Part shown: positions 26,827 through 35,697 of the stretch, piece by piece
How the letters are laid out: each line of letters opens with the position of its first letter
How positions within the stretch are numbered: position 1 is the stretch's first letter
Source: Streptomyces werraensis
GTDB taxonomy: Bacteria; Actinomycetota; Actinomycetes; Streptomycetales; Streptomycetaceae
Direction of reading: 5' to 3'
Assembly: GCA_014656175.1 (NCBI GenBank)
Contig: BNBX01000010.1
Span: 186,001 to 250,000 of the forward strand
Length of the DNA stretch: 64,000 nucleotides
Program-made: the position numbers and the translations under genes
The notes under the pieces: generated by a model
Database searches by the model: none
Seen by the model: the letters and a program-made list of their open reading frames with translations, nothing else
Told to the model about the DNA's origin: nothing

Positions 26827-29800
26827 ATGACGCGAGCCGAGCAGCCCACGGCCTTCGAACCGGCCCACGACGACGCCCTTGTCGCGGACTCCCGCGAGCG
26901 TGCCGTCCGCGCCCTGCTGCGCCGACCGCAGGTGAAACGGCTGTGGAGCGCGCAGCTCGTGGGCGGGGTCGGCGACGTCCTCGCCCTCCTCGTGCTGACG
27001 CTCCTCGTCCTCCAGGCGTCGGTCGCCGAGCAGGCGTTCGGCGGCGGGTACCGCGGAGCGGCGTTCGCAGTGGCGACCGTTTTCGGCGTGCGGATCCTCG
27101 CGACGCTGCTGTTCGGCGCCGTGCTCCTCGGCCCGCTCACGTCGCTCACCTCGCAGGACGGGCCGCTGGACCGCCGCTGGACCATGGTCGGCGCGGACGG
27201 ACTGCGCGCCGCCCTGCTGATCGTCGCGCCGCTGTGGATCGACTGGACGCCCGACAACGCCCTGGCGATCCTGCTCGTCACCGCGTTCGTGGCCGGGGTC
27301 GCCGAGCGATTCTGGACGGTGTCCCGCGAGGGCGCCGCACCCGCGCTGCTGCCCGGGCCACCGCCCGAGGGCGCCAGCATCCGGCCGCTGCCCGACCACC
27401 TGGACGCCCTGCGCCGCCTGTCGCTGCGCACCGGCTTCGTGGCGATACCGCTCGCCGCCCTGACGCTCGTCGCCGCCGCCCTCTGCAACAACCTGCTGGG
27501 CACGGGCATCGAGTGGTTCGGCGAGCACCAGGCGGCCCTCGCCTCGTACGTCGCGGCCGGACTGTTCGCCGCGTCGCTGTCCGTCGTCACCTTCCTCGAA
27601 CTGCCCGGCACCCGCACGCCCCGGCCGCGCTCGCCGCTGGAGGGCCTGCGCCGCCCGCGGCACGCCGACGGACCCGACAGGGGCCGCACCGGCGCGCTGC
27701 CGCTGCTGGTCCTCGCGGGCGCGTCCGTGGCCGGGGCCGTGGCGGCCGCCGTCGCCGTGTCCGTGCTGCACGCCAAGGACCTGGGCGGCGGACCCGTCCT
27801 GTTCGGCCTGATGGTGGGCGCGCTCACCGGCGGCGTGGTCGTCGGCATCCGTACGGCGCCCGCCCTGCTGCCGTCCCTGTCCCGGCGGCGCATGCTCGCC
27901 CTCACCCTCGCCTTCACGGGCCTCGCGCTGCTCGCCGCCGGCCTCGTCCCGGACGTCACCAGCGTGCTGCTGATCCTGGCGCTGGCCGGAGTCGGCGCGG
28001 GCATGGCCGCCAACATCGCCCACACCCTGCTCGACCAGGAGACCGAGGAGCAGCGCCGGAACCGGACCACCGAGCACCTGCACGCGGTCGTCCGCGTGTA
28101 CGTGGGGCTCGGCGCCGTCGTCGCCCCCGTGGTCGCGGCGGCGATCGGCCCGCACCGCCTGGAGAACGGCAAGTTCGTCTTCGCCCATGGCGGCGCCGCC
28201 TTCACGCTCATGCTCGTCGGCGCCCTGCTGCTGCCGGTCGCCGCACTGGTGCTGGCCAAGGTCGACGACCGCTCCGGCGTCCCGCTGCGGCAGGACCTGC
28301 GGGACGCGCTGCTCGGCGGCGACGACCCCGCGCCCACGTCCGCCGCCTCCGGCTTCTTCATCGCCCTGGAGGGCGGCGACGGCGCCGGCAAGTCCACCCA
28401 GGCCGAGGCCCTCGCCGACTGGATCCGCTCCAAGGGCCACGAGGTCGTCCTCACCCGCGAGCCCGGGGCGACCCCCGTCGGCAAGCGGCTGCGCTCGATC
28501 CTGCTGGACGTCTCCAGCGCCGGCCTCTCGCACCGCGCCGAGGCCCTGCTCTACGCGGCGGACCGCGCGGAGCACGTGGACACCGTCGTGCGCCCTGCGC
28601 TGGAGCGCGGCGCGGTCGTCATCAGCGACCGGTACATCGACTCCTCCGTCGCCTACCAGGGCGCCGGACGGGACCTCTCGCCGACCGAGATCGCCCGCAT
28701 CAACCGCTGGGCCACCGCCGGACTCGTGCCGAACCTGACGGTGCTGCTCGACGTGTCGCCGCAGACCGCGCGGGAGCGCTTCACCGAGGCGCCGGACCGC
28801 CTGGAGTCCGAGCCCGCCGAGTTCCACGCGCGCGTGCGCTCCGGCTTCCTCACCCTGGCCGCCGCCGACCCCGGCCGCTACCTGGTGGTCGACGCGGGCC
28901 AGGAGCCGGAGGCCGTCACCACGGTGATCCGGCACCGGCTCGACCGCATGCTGCCGCTGTCCGAGGCCGAGATCGCCGCCCGCGAGGAGGCGCGCCGCAA
29001 GGCCGAGGAGGAGGCCCGCCGCAAGGCGGAGGAGGAGGCGGCCCGCAAGGCCGAGGAGGAGCGCCTGGAGCGCGAGCGCCAGGAGCAGCTCGCCAAGCTG
29101 CGCGCCGAGGAGGAGGAGCGCAAGCGGCGCGAGCTGGAGGAGGCGCAGCGGCGCGAGGCCGAGCGTCAGGCGGAAGAGGCCCGGCAGCGTGCCGAGGAGG
29201 CCCGCCGCCGCGCCGAGGAGGAACGTCAGCGGCTGCTCGCCGAGGAGAAGGCGCGCGCCGAGGAGGAGGCGCGCCGCAAGGCCGAGGAGGAGCGCCGCCG
29301 CAAGCAGGCGGAGGAAGAGGCGCGGCTGCGTGCCGAGGCCGAGGCGCAGCGCCTGGAGAAGCAGCGCAAGGCCGAGGAGGCCCTGCTGCGCGCCGAGCAG
29401 GCCCGGCAGCTCGCCGAGCGCGCGGCGGCCGCGGCGGAGGCGGGCCCGCGCACCACCGTGACGCCCGCCGAGGCCCCGGCCGGGCCTGCCGCCGGCCGGG
29501 ACGCCGACGAGGCGGTGACCGTGCCGACGCCGGTGGTCACGCCCACGAACGCGACGGGCGGTCCGGTGGACGAGACGGCCGTGTTGCCGCGCGTGCGGGA
29601 CGAGGACGGCGAGCGGGACCCGTACCGTCCGGCGCCGGCCGACGCCGAGGCGACGACCGAGCTGCCCCGGCCGCAGGTGCCGGGCGCGGCGGACGAGACG
29701 GCGGTGCTGCCTCCCGTCCCGCCGGGCGCCGCCGACGAGACGGCGGTGCTGCCGCCGGTGCGCGAGGGTGAACCCGGTCCCGCGGGCGGCCCGGAGGGTC

Positions 29801-29994
29801 CGGACGACCGTACGCGTGAGCTGCCGCAGGTCGACGCCGGGAGCGCCCCGCGCCGCCGGGAGCGTCCCGACTGGGCGGAGGAGACCCCGCTGGACGACCT
29901 GCCGTCGCTGGCCGACGAACTGCTCGGCCCGCACGAGGACGACCACGGGGACGACGAGGGCCGCGGTGGCGGCGGACGGTGGCGCCGGCGCTGA
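26827..29994 (+). CDS. tmk: MFS-like membrane protein fused to thymidylate kinase with coiled-coil tail
   Basis: A 1055-residue fusion. Residues about 25-490 form a multi-span membrane domain of the major facilitator type. Residues about 509-712 are a complete dTMP kinase: P-loop LEGGDGAGKST (about 514-524), DR(Y/H) motif ISDRYIDSSVAYQGAGR and a lid region. Residues about 718-870 are a long charged coiled coil (repeats of EEARRKAEE). The remaining 185 residues are acidic/Pro-rich with repeated ADETAVLPPV. It makes dTDP for DNA synthesis; the membrane part's substrate is unknown. This is the only thymidylate kinase in the window and lies next to topA and DNA polymerase III delta prime, a replication neighbourhood. 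Confidence 0.9.
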   Translation: MTRAEQPTAFEPAHDDALVADSRERAVRALLRRPQVKRLWSAQLVGGVGDVLALLVLTLLVLQASVAEQAFGGGYRGAAFAVATVFGVRILATLLFGAVLLGPLTSLTSQDGPLDRRWTMVGADGLRAALLIVAPLWIDWTPDNALAILLVTAFVAGVAERFWTVSREGAAPALLPGPPPEGASIRPLPDHLDALRRLSLRTGFVAIPLAALTLVAAALCNNLLGTGIEWFGEHQAALASYVAAGLFAASLSVVTFLELPGTRTPRPRSPLEGLRRPRHADGPDRGRTGALPLLVLAGASVAGAVAAAVAVSVLHAKDLGGGPVLFGLMVGALTGGVVVGIRTAPALLPSLSRRRMLALTLAFTGLALLAAGLVPDVTSVLLILALAGVGAGMAANIAHTLLDQETEEQRRNRTTEHLHAVVRVYVGLGAVVAPVVAAAIGPHRLENGKFVFAHGGAAFTLMLVGALLLPVAALVLAKVDDRSGVPLRQDLRDALLGGDDPAPTSAASGFFIALEGGDGAGKSTQAEALADWIRSKGHEVVLTREPGATPVGKRLRSILLDVSSAGLSHRAEALLYAADRAEHVDTVVRPALERGAVVISDRYIDSSVAYQGAGRDLSPTEIARINRWATAGLVPNLTVLLDVSPQTARERFTEAPDRLESEPAEFHARVRSGFLTLAAADPGRYLVVDAGQEPEAVTTVIRHRLDRMLPLSEAEIAAREEARRKAEEEARRKAEEEAARKAEEERLERERQEQLAKLRAEEEERKRRELEEAQRREAERQAEEARQRAEEARRRAEEERQRLLAEEKARAEEEARRKAEEERRRKQAEEEARLRAEAEAQRLEKQRKAEEALLRAEQARQLAERAAAAAEAGPRTTVTPAEAPAGPAAGRDADEAVTVPTPVVTPTNATGGPVDETAVLPRVRDEDGERDPYRPAPADAEATTELPRPQVPGAADETAVLPPVPPGAADETAVLPPVREGEPGPAGGPEGPDDRTRELPQVDAGSAPRRRERPDWAEETPLDDLPSLADELLGPHEDDHGDDEGRGGGGRWRRR

Positions 29995-30008
29995 GGAGCG
30001 GCTGTGCC

Positions 30009-30040
30009 GTGCCGGGCGTGCCTTGGGGCGCGCCCGGCAC
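30009..30040 (+). terminator. Hairpin after the tmk fusion gene
   Basis: Perfect 10-bp stem GTGCCGGGCG/CGCCCGGCAC with a 12-base loop, 14 bp after the stop. Confidence 0.65.
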
Positions 30041-30134
30041 CGCTGTGTTCGGGGCGGACAGGACAGGCGTGTCGGTGCGGACCCGCACAATGGATCCGGC
30101 ACAGCACGAACGCGACGGAAGGGCGGGCTGACCC

Positions 30135-31340
30135 ATGACCGTGTGGGACGACCTGGTCGGGCAGGAGCGGGTGAGCGAGCAGCTCGCCGCCGCCGCCCGG
30201 GACGCCGACGCGTTCGTCACCGCCGCGGCGGGCGACGCGCCCCCGCCCGAGGCGTCCCGCATGACGCACGCGTGGCTGTTCACGGGCCCGCCCGGTGCCG
30301 GACGCAACCAGGCGGCGCGGGCCTTCGCCGCCGCCCTCCAGTGCGTCAGCCCCGACCGGGCCCTCGGCGGCGCCCCCGGCTGCGGCTTCTGCGACGGCTG
30401 CCACACCGCGCTCGTCGGCACCCACGCCGACGTCTCCACGGTGGCCGCCGTCGGCGCGGAGATCCTGGTCAAGGACATGCGCGACACCGTCCGCAAGTCG
30501 TTCACCGCCCCGGCGAACGGCCGCTGGCAGGTGATCCTCGTCGAGGACGCCGAGCGGCTCAACGAGAAGTCCGCCAACGCCGTCCTCAAGGCCGTCGAGG
30601 AGCCCGCGCCGCGCACGGTGTGGCTGCTGTGCGCCCCGTCCGTCGAGGACGTCCTGCCGACGATCCGCTCCCGCTGCCGCCACCTCGTCCTGAGCACGCC
30701 GTCGGTGGACGCCGTCGCCGACATGCTCGTGCGCCGCGAGGGCATCGAGCCGGACGTCGCCGCCTCCGTCGCCCGCGCCACCCAGGGCCACGTCGACCGC
30801 GCGCGCCGCCTGGCCACCGACCCGGCCGCGCGCGCCCGCCGGGCCGCCGTGCTGAAGCTGCCGCTGCGCGTCGAGGACGTCGGCGGCGCGCTGAGGGCCG
30901 CCCAGGAGCTGGTCGACGCGGCCGCCGAGGACGCCAAGCAGCTCGCCGAGGAGGTGGACGGCAAGGAGACCGAGGACCTGAAGGCGGCGCTGGGCGCGTC
31001 CCAGGGCGGCCGTCTCCCCCGCGGCACGGCGGGCGCGGTCAAGGACCTCGAGGACATGCAGAAGCGGCGCAGGACGCGCACCCAGCGCGACAGCCTCGAC
31101 GTCGCCCTCGCCGACCTCACCAGCTTCTACCGCGACGTCCTCGCCCTGCAGCTCGGCTCCCGCATCGCCCTCGCCAACACCGACGCCGAGGACGCGCTGG
31201 AGCGTTTGGCCCGCAGCAGTACGCCCGAGTCCACACTGCGCCGCATCGAGGCGATCGCGGCCTGCGGCGAGGCGCTGGACCGCAATGTGGCGCCGCTGCT
31301 GGCGGTGGAGGCGATGACGATGGCGCTCAGGGCGGGCTGA
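30135..31340 (+). CDS. holB: DNA polymerase III subunit delta prime
   Basis: A 401-residue clamp-loader subunit, an AAA+ protein that helps load the sliding clamp at the replication fork. The N-terminus WDDLVGQERVSEQL is typical; the P-loop reads GPPGAGRNQAA (about 51-60), with GRN instead of GKT, consistent with delta prime not hydrolysing ATP. The zinc-binding segment contains CGFCDGC (near 83-89), and the sensor region is AVEEPAPRTVWLLCAPSVEDVLPTIRSRC. The C-terminal third is helical. ATG 30135 follows GAAGGGCGGGCTG. It lies between the tmk fusion and the S33 peptidase. Confidence 0.9.
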   Translation: MTVWDDLVGQERVSEQLAAAARDADAFVTAAAGDAPPPEASRMTHAWLFTGPPGAGRNQAARAFAAALQCVSPDRALGGAPGCGFCDGCHTALVGTHADVSTVAAVGAEILVKDMRDTVRKSFTAPANGRWQVILVEDAERLNEKSANAVLKAVEEPAPRTVWLLCAPSVEDVLPTIRSRCRHLVLSTPSVDAVADMLVRREGIEPDVAASVARATQGHVDRARRLATDPAARARRAAVLKLPLRVEDVGGALRAAQELVDAAAEDAKQLAEEVDGKETEDLKAALGASQGGRLPRGTAGAVKDLEDMQKRRRTRTQRDSLDVALADLTSFYRDVLALQLGSRIALANTDAEDALERLARSSTPESTLRRIEAIAACGEALDRNVAPLLAVEAMTMALRAG

Positions 31341-31430
31341 GCGGAGCTGTCCCGTCGAGGGCTGTAACTCGTCCGGGGCACGGCGTGTGCGCAGAGCGTC
31401 CGCACGGTCGCTCACCGTTACGCTCCCGGT

Positions 31431-33017
31431 ATGCACACACGGCGCACCCCACACAGGATTCGTACCGCAGCGGCCTTGTTCACCACGGCCGCGCTGTTGC
31501 TGGCGGGCTGCTCCTCCGGGACCTCGACGAGCACGGCCAGTTCGCCGGTGGCGGGCGCGGCCGCCGCCCTCGCCCCGCTGCCCGGCCCGACCCCCGCGGC
31601 CCTCGCCGGGTACTACGGACAGAAAGCGGCGTGGCGCGACTGCGGCGTCCCCGGGTTCCAGTGCGCCACGGTCAAGGCCCCCCTCGACTACGCCGAACCG
31701 TCCGCCGGGGACGTCCGCCTCGCCGTCGCCCGCAAGAAGGCCACCGGACCCGGGAAGCGGCTGGGCTCCCTGCTGGTCAACCCCGGGGGCCCGGGCGGCT
31801 CGGCGGTCGCCTACCTCCAGATGTACGCGGGCATCGGCTACCCGGCGGAGGTGCGCGCCCGCTACGACATGGTGGCCGTCGACCCGCGCGGCGTCGCCCG
31901 CAGCGAACCCGTCGAGTGCCTGGACGGGCGGGCGATGGACGCGTACACCCGCACGGACACCACGCCCGACGACGAGAAGGAGACCGAGGCGCTCGTCTCG
32001 GCGTACCGGACGTTCGCCGAGGGGTGCGGGGCGAAGGCGCCGAAGCTGCTGCGCCATGTGTCGACCGTCGAGACGGCCCGGGACATGGACATCGTGCGCG
32101 CGGTGCTCGGCGACGAGAAGCTGAGTTACGTCGGCGCGTCGTACGGCACGCTGCTGGGCGCGACGTACGCGGGGCTGTTCCCGGAGCGGACCGGGCGGCT
32201 GGTGCTGGACGGCGCGATGGACCCGTCGCTCGGTGCGCGCCGGCTCAACCTCGAGCAGACACAGGGCTTCGCCACGGCGTTCACGGCGTTCGCGAAGGAC
32301 TGTGTGCGACGGAGCGACTGCCCGCTGGGCGGCAAGGGCACGTCGCCGGAGAAGGCCGGCGAGAACCTGAAGAAGTTCTTCGAGGAGCTCGACGCCCGCC
32401 CGCTGCCCGCCGGCGACGCCGACGGCCGCGAGCTGACCGAGTCGCTGGCGACGATGGGCGTGATCGCCGCGTTGTACGACGAGGCGGCCTGGCAGCGGTT
32501 GCGCGAGGCGCTGACGTCGGCGACGAAGGAGGACGACGGCGCGGGGCTGCTCGTCCTCTCCGACAGCTACTACGAGCGGGACGCGGGCGGCGCTTACAGC
32601 AACCTGATGTCCGCCAACGCGGCCGTCAACTGCCTCGACCTGCCGCCCGCCTTCGAGACGCCGGAGCAGGTGCGCAAGGCGCTCCCCGACTTCGAGAAGG
32701 CGTCCCCGGTGTTCGGCGAGGGTCTCGCGTGGGCCGCGCTGAACTGCGCGTACTGGCCGGTGCGGGCCACGGGCGAGGCGCAGCGCATCGAGGCGAAGGG
32801 CGCGGCGCCGATCGTGGTCGTCGGCACCACCCGGGACCCGGCGACCCCGTACCACTGGGCGAAGGGCCTGGCCGGCCAGCTCTCCTCGGCCCGCCTCCTC
32901 ACCTACGACGGCGACGGCCACACCGCGTACGGCCGCGGCAGCTCCTGCATCGACTCCGCGATCAACACGTACCTGATCGCCGGCACCCCGCCGGCGGACG
33001 GAAAGCGCTGCTCGTAG
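31431..33017 (+). CDS. Secreted S33-family alpha/beta-hydrolase lipoprotein (SlpD/SlpE or tripeptidyl aminopeptidase-like)
   Basis: A 528-residue exported enzyme. The signal peptide ends in lipobox LLAGC (Cys27), followed by a Ser/Thr linker. The hydrolase fold shows the oxyanion region LVNPGGPGGS, the nucleophile elbow GASYGT with Ser237, a C-terminal domain with VVVGTTRDPATPY and the catalytic His in DGDGHTAYG. This arrangement matches Streptomyces tripeptidyl aminopeptidases and the SlpD/SlpE mycelium-associated proteases. It likely trims peptides at the outer face of the membrane. A strong hairpin and then tRNA-Thr follow. Confidence 0.88.
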   Translation: MHTRRTPHRIRTAAALFTTAALLLAGCSSGTSTSTASSPVAGAAAALAPLPGPTPAALAGYYGQKAAWRDCGVPGFQCATVKAPLDYAEPSAGDVRLAVARKKATGPGKRLGSLLVNPGGPGGSAVAYLQMYAGIGYPAEVRARYDMVAVDPRGVARSEPVECLDGRAMDAYTRTDTTPDDEKETEALVSAYRTFAEGCGAKAPKLLRHVSTVETARDMDIVRAVLGDEKLSYVGASYGTLLGATYAGLFPERTGRLVLDGAMDPSLGARRLNLEQTQGFATAFTAFAKDCVRRSDCPLGGKGTSPEKAGENLKKFFEELDARPLPAGDADGRELTESLATMGVIAALYDEAAWQRLREALTSATKEDDGAGLLVLSDSYYERDAGGAYSNLMSANAAVNCLDLPPAFETPEQVRKALPDFEKASPVFGEGLAWAALNCAYWPVRATGEAQRIEAKGAAPIVVVGTTRDPATPYHWAKGLAGQLSSARLLTYDGDGHTAYGRGSSCIDSAINTYLIAGTPPADGKRCS

Positions 33018-33029
33018 CGGGTACGGCCA

Positions 33030-33065
33030 CCCCCGGAGGCGACGGCCCGGCCCCGCCTCCGGGGG
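33030..33065 (+). terminator. Hairpin after the S33 peptidase gene
   Basis: Perfect 12-bp stem CCCCCGGAGGCG/CGCCTCCGGGGG with a 12-base loop, 12 bp after the stop. Confidence 0.75.
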
Positions 33066-33136
33066 CGGTACGAAGCACCCCCGGAAACTGTGTAGACTTA
33101 CCGACGTCGCTGATCGCACCATGGTGCACACGGCGC

Positions 33137-33210
33137 GCCGCCTTAGCTCAGATGGCCAGAGCAACGCACTCGTAATGCGTAGGTCTCGGGTTCGAATCCC
33201 GAAGGCGGCT
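33137..33210 (+). tRNA. tRNA-Thr (anticodon CGT)
   Basis: Acceptor GCCGCCT pairs with AGGCGGC; the D arm starts GCTC and closes AGC; the anticodon stem ACGCA/TGCGT carries loop CTCGTAA with anticodon CGT; the T arm is TCGGG-TTCGAAT-CCCGA. The 3' CCA is not encoded. A TAGACT element at 33093-33098 may be its -10. A T-tailed terminator follows within 11 bp. Confidence 0.97.
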
Positions 33211-33220
33211 CTTCTTCAAG

Positions 33221-33251
33221 CCCCGCGCAGACAGTGTCTGAGCGGGGTTTT
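33221..33251 (+). terminator. Intrinsic terminator of tRNA-Thr
   Basis: Long stem CCCCGC..CAGACA/TGTCTG..GCGGGG followed by TTTT, one of the few T-tailed terminators in the window. It also separates the tRNA from the convergent response-regulator gene. Confidence 0.9.
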
Positions 33252-33266
33252 CTCGTTCCGGTGCGC

Positions 33267-33968
33267 TCACGCGCCGTTCCGGACCAGTTCCCCGGCGGGC
33301 TCGCCGAAGCCCGCGTCCCGGGCCAGCACCACCGCCGTCGCCCGGTCGTGCACCTCGAGCTTGGCGAAGATGCGTGAGACGTAGTTGCGGACGGTCTTCT
33401 CGGCCAGGAAGAGCCGGCGGGCGATCTGCCGGTTCCCCATGCCGCCGGCCAGGAGCTCCAGTATCTCCAGCTCGCGGCTGGTGAGCCCCGGAAACCCGGC
33501 GCTGTCGTGCAAGCCCTGCATGGCGGAGAAGTAGCGGCTCATGCGGGCCGCGACGCTGGGGCAGAAGGCGGCGCCGCCCCGGGCGACGACCTTCAGGGAG
33601 CGGAGCAGTTCGTCGGCCGAACCGAGGCGGGAGAGGTAGCCGTTGACGCCCGCCCGGAGGGCCGAGACGATCATCTCGTCGTCGTCGTTCTGCGCCACCA
33701 CGATCGTGTGCGGCCGGGACGCCTCGTCGGGGAAGGCGGCGGCGATGTGCCGGACGCGTGCGGAGACGGTTCTGCTGGAGGACGGTTCGCTCAGGACGAC
33801 CACGTCGGGGTGGAGGGCGGTGCCGGCCAGGTCCGACAGACATCGGAGGTCGTCCGAGTCGTCCGTGGCACGGCCGACAAGAGCGCACTCCTCATCCTGA
33901 TCGACAATCGCTTCCAGCCCGGCGAGGGAGACCGGGTTGTCGCTGACCACGAACAGGTTGACGGTCAT
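33267..33968 (-). CDS. Aspartate-less NarL/LuxR-type response regulator
   Basis: A 233-residue two-domain regulator. The receiver-like part (1-125) keeps the fold but has Ser60 (context DVVVLSEPSS) where the phospho-accepting Asp should be, and SDN near the N-terminus instead of an acidic pair. The C-terminal LuxR helix-turn-helix reads GLTSRELEILELLAGGMGNRQIARRLFLAEKTVRNYVSRIFAKL. It therefore probably responds to something other than phosphorylation, such as ligand binding. ATG 33968 is chosen because GGGGATG lies upstream at suitable spacing; the ATG at 33977 is an alternative. It points away from the lasso cluster and toward the tRNA; it may be a cluster regulator. Confidence 0.8.
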   Translation of the reverse strand: MTVNLFVVSDNPVSLAGLEAIVDQDEECALVGRATDDSDDLRCLSDLAGTALHPDVVVLSEPSSSRTVSARVRHIAAAFPDEASRPHTIVVAQNDDDEMIVSALRAGVNGYLSRLGSADELLRSLKVVARGGAAFCPSVAARMSRYFSAMQGLHDSAGFPGLTSRELEILELLAGGMGNRQIARRLFLAEKTVRNYVSRIFAKLEVHDRATAVVLARDAGFGEPAGELVRNGA

Positions 33969-34447
33969 CTCGTACATCCCCCAGAAATGCGTCGGCGTGG
34001 TGCGGACGGTGCCGGACGGTCCCCGGGGGCACACGCGAGGAAGGCTCGGTCCGTATGCGACCGACTCCGGGCGTGACGTAGTCAGTTGTGGCTTTCAGTG
34101 GCCCCCGTGGCCATGACCTGTCGGCGCAGGCATGGTGGTGCGTCAGAGCGCGCAGGGCGTTCGTGATGCCGAGTATGTGAACGCGCCCGGAGAGAACGCA
34201 AGGTCGCCGGCGCCCCCGTACGGTCCGAAGGGTGAGTATCGGCCGGACCCCGCCGAACCGCCGCGTTTCCGGCGTCGGCGGTGGTGGGGGCGGCTCCGGG
34301 CGCGCGCCCCGCAGGACCGCACGCCTGTGTGGGCCGTGGTGCGGGGCGGACGACACTGTCCGAAACGGTCACCGCGCGGCGCGACACGCGGACGTCGGGC
34401 CCCACGCCCGTTGGACGGGCCGGGAGCGAGCGCCTACGTTCGACGGC
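33969..34447. other. Divergent intergenic region before the lasso-cluster kinase
   Basis: 479 bp between the response regulator and the histidine kinase. Apart from the kinase promoter (34411-34440) I see no convincing gene; reading frames here have no matching family or ribosome site. Confidence 0.5.
34411..34440 (+). promoter_or_regulatory. Predicted leaderless promoter of the histidine kinase
   Basis: TTGGAC (34411-34416) and TACGTT (34435-34440) are separated by 18 bp; the expected start site coincides with the ATG at 34448. The absence of a ribosome site supports a leaderless message. Confidence 0.6.
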
Positions 34448-35587
34448 ATGGGTGAGGGGTCCCGGAGACGTGCGCTCGTGCTGGACGGGGCTGCGGCCTG
34501 CGCGTTCACGCTCCTGCCGCAGGTGTCGCTGCTGCGGCCGGCCGTCGACGGCGGGACGGGCGGCGGCCTCCTGTGGCTGCTGTCCCTGGCCGCCGGACTC
34601 CCGCTCACCGTACGGCGGTTGTGGCCCGTCCCGGTCTTCGTCGTCGTCCTGGCCGCCGCCTGCGGGGCGCTGGCCGCCGGCCTCGGACCCGCCTCGTTCC
34701 TGGCCGCCGCCTACGCCGTCCACATGGTGGCCACCACCCGGCGGCGCGACCCCGGGGTGTCGGCCGTCGCCGTCGCCGGGCTGTGCGCGGCGGTCGCGGC
34801 CGTGCTCACGTTGTCGGGCGGGCAGTCCTACCAGGGTGGCAGCACCGCCGTGCAGGCCGTGTTCGGCCTCCTCGTGCTCGGCGCGACCTGGGCGGCCGGC
34901 TCGGCGGTCAGGGAGCGCAGACGCAGTACCCGGCGCGCCATCGAGCACGCCGCCGAGCAGGCGAAGACCGAGGAGCGCCTGCGTATCGCCCGCGACATCC
35001 ACGACGTCGTCACCCACAGCGTGGGACTCATCGCCGTCAAGGCCGGCATCGCCAACCACGTCGTCGCCACCCGCCCGGAGGAGGCGAAGGAGGCTCTGGC
35101 GGTCATCGAGGACGTCAGCCGCCGGGCGCTGCGGGACATGCGCGCCACCCTGACCGTGCTGCGCGGTGAGGACCGGAGCGAGGCAGGGGACCTGCGGCCC
35201 GCCCGCGGCCTGGCGGACCTGCCCGCGCTGCTCGGGACCGCCGAGGCGGCAGGCGTCCGCGTCGAACTGCGCACCCGCTACGACCAGGAGCCTCCCGAGG
35301 GTGTCGCGCTGGCGGCGTTCCGCATCGTCCAGGAGGCCCTCACCAACGTGGTCAAGCACGCGGCGCCGACCGGCTGCCGGGTGGACGTCACGGCGCGGGA
35401 GGGCGTGCTGACGGTGGACGTGACCGACGACGGCCCCGGACCCGGACGCCGGACCGCGGTGCCCGGCAGCGGCATGGGGCTGGTCGGCATGAAGGAGCGG
35501 ACCGCCGCGCACGGCGGCACCCTCAGCGCCGGCCCCCGGCCCGGCGGCGGTTTCCGGGTGACGGCCACCCTGCCCTTCCAGGTCTGA
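34448..35587 (+). CDS. Sensor histidine kinase (HisKA_3 type)
   Basis: A 379-residue membrane kinase. Residues about 10-155 hold several hydrophobic spans with short loops, so the sensor is probably within the membrane. The dimerisation/phosphoacceptor motif is RLRIARDIHDVVTHSVGLI (His near 186), the N-box is EALTNVVKHA, and the ATP lid region is DDGPGPG...GMGLVGMKER. Kinases of this type normally pair with a NarL regulator. None is adjacent on this strand; the best candidate is at 44609. It is followed by an ABC exporter on the same strand, which suggests sensing of an antibiotic or the cluster's own product. Confidence 0.9.
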   Translation: MGEGSRRRALVLDGAAACAFTLLPQVSLLRPAVDGGTGGGLLWLLSLAAGLPLTVRRLWPVPVFVVVLAAACGALAAGLGPASFLAAAYAVHMVATTRRRDPGVSAVAVAGLCAAVAAVLTLSGGQSYQGGSTAVQAVFGLLVLGATWAAGSAVRERRRSTRRAIEHAAEQAKTEERLRIARDIHDVVTHSVGLIAVKAGIANHVVATRPEEAKEALAVIEDVSRRALRDMRATLTVLRGEDRSEAGDLRPARGLADLPALLGTAEAAGVRVELRTRYDQEPPEGVALAAFRIVQEALTNVVKHAAPTGCRVDVTAREGVLTVDVTDDGPGPGRRTAVPGSGMGLVGMKERTAAHGGTLSAGPRPGGGFRVTATLPFQV

Positions 35588-35697
35588 CGGACAGCGACTC
35601 ATCCTCGGGTATGAGGGGTGCCCGCCCGGCACCGTGCCGGGTTCCCGACCGCGGGCCGATGCGGTCGCGGGGTGCGCGCCGCGAGACTCGACGCGTG

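Noticed and set aside
28980-29450. Repetitive GAGGAG-rich DNA in the tmk fusion as a satellite repeat
   Set aside because: It is explained by the charged coiled coil of the protein.
34132-34455. Possible small gene in the gap before the histidine kinase
   Set aside because: The frame lacks a ribosome site, runs through the kinase promoter and has no recognisable motif.
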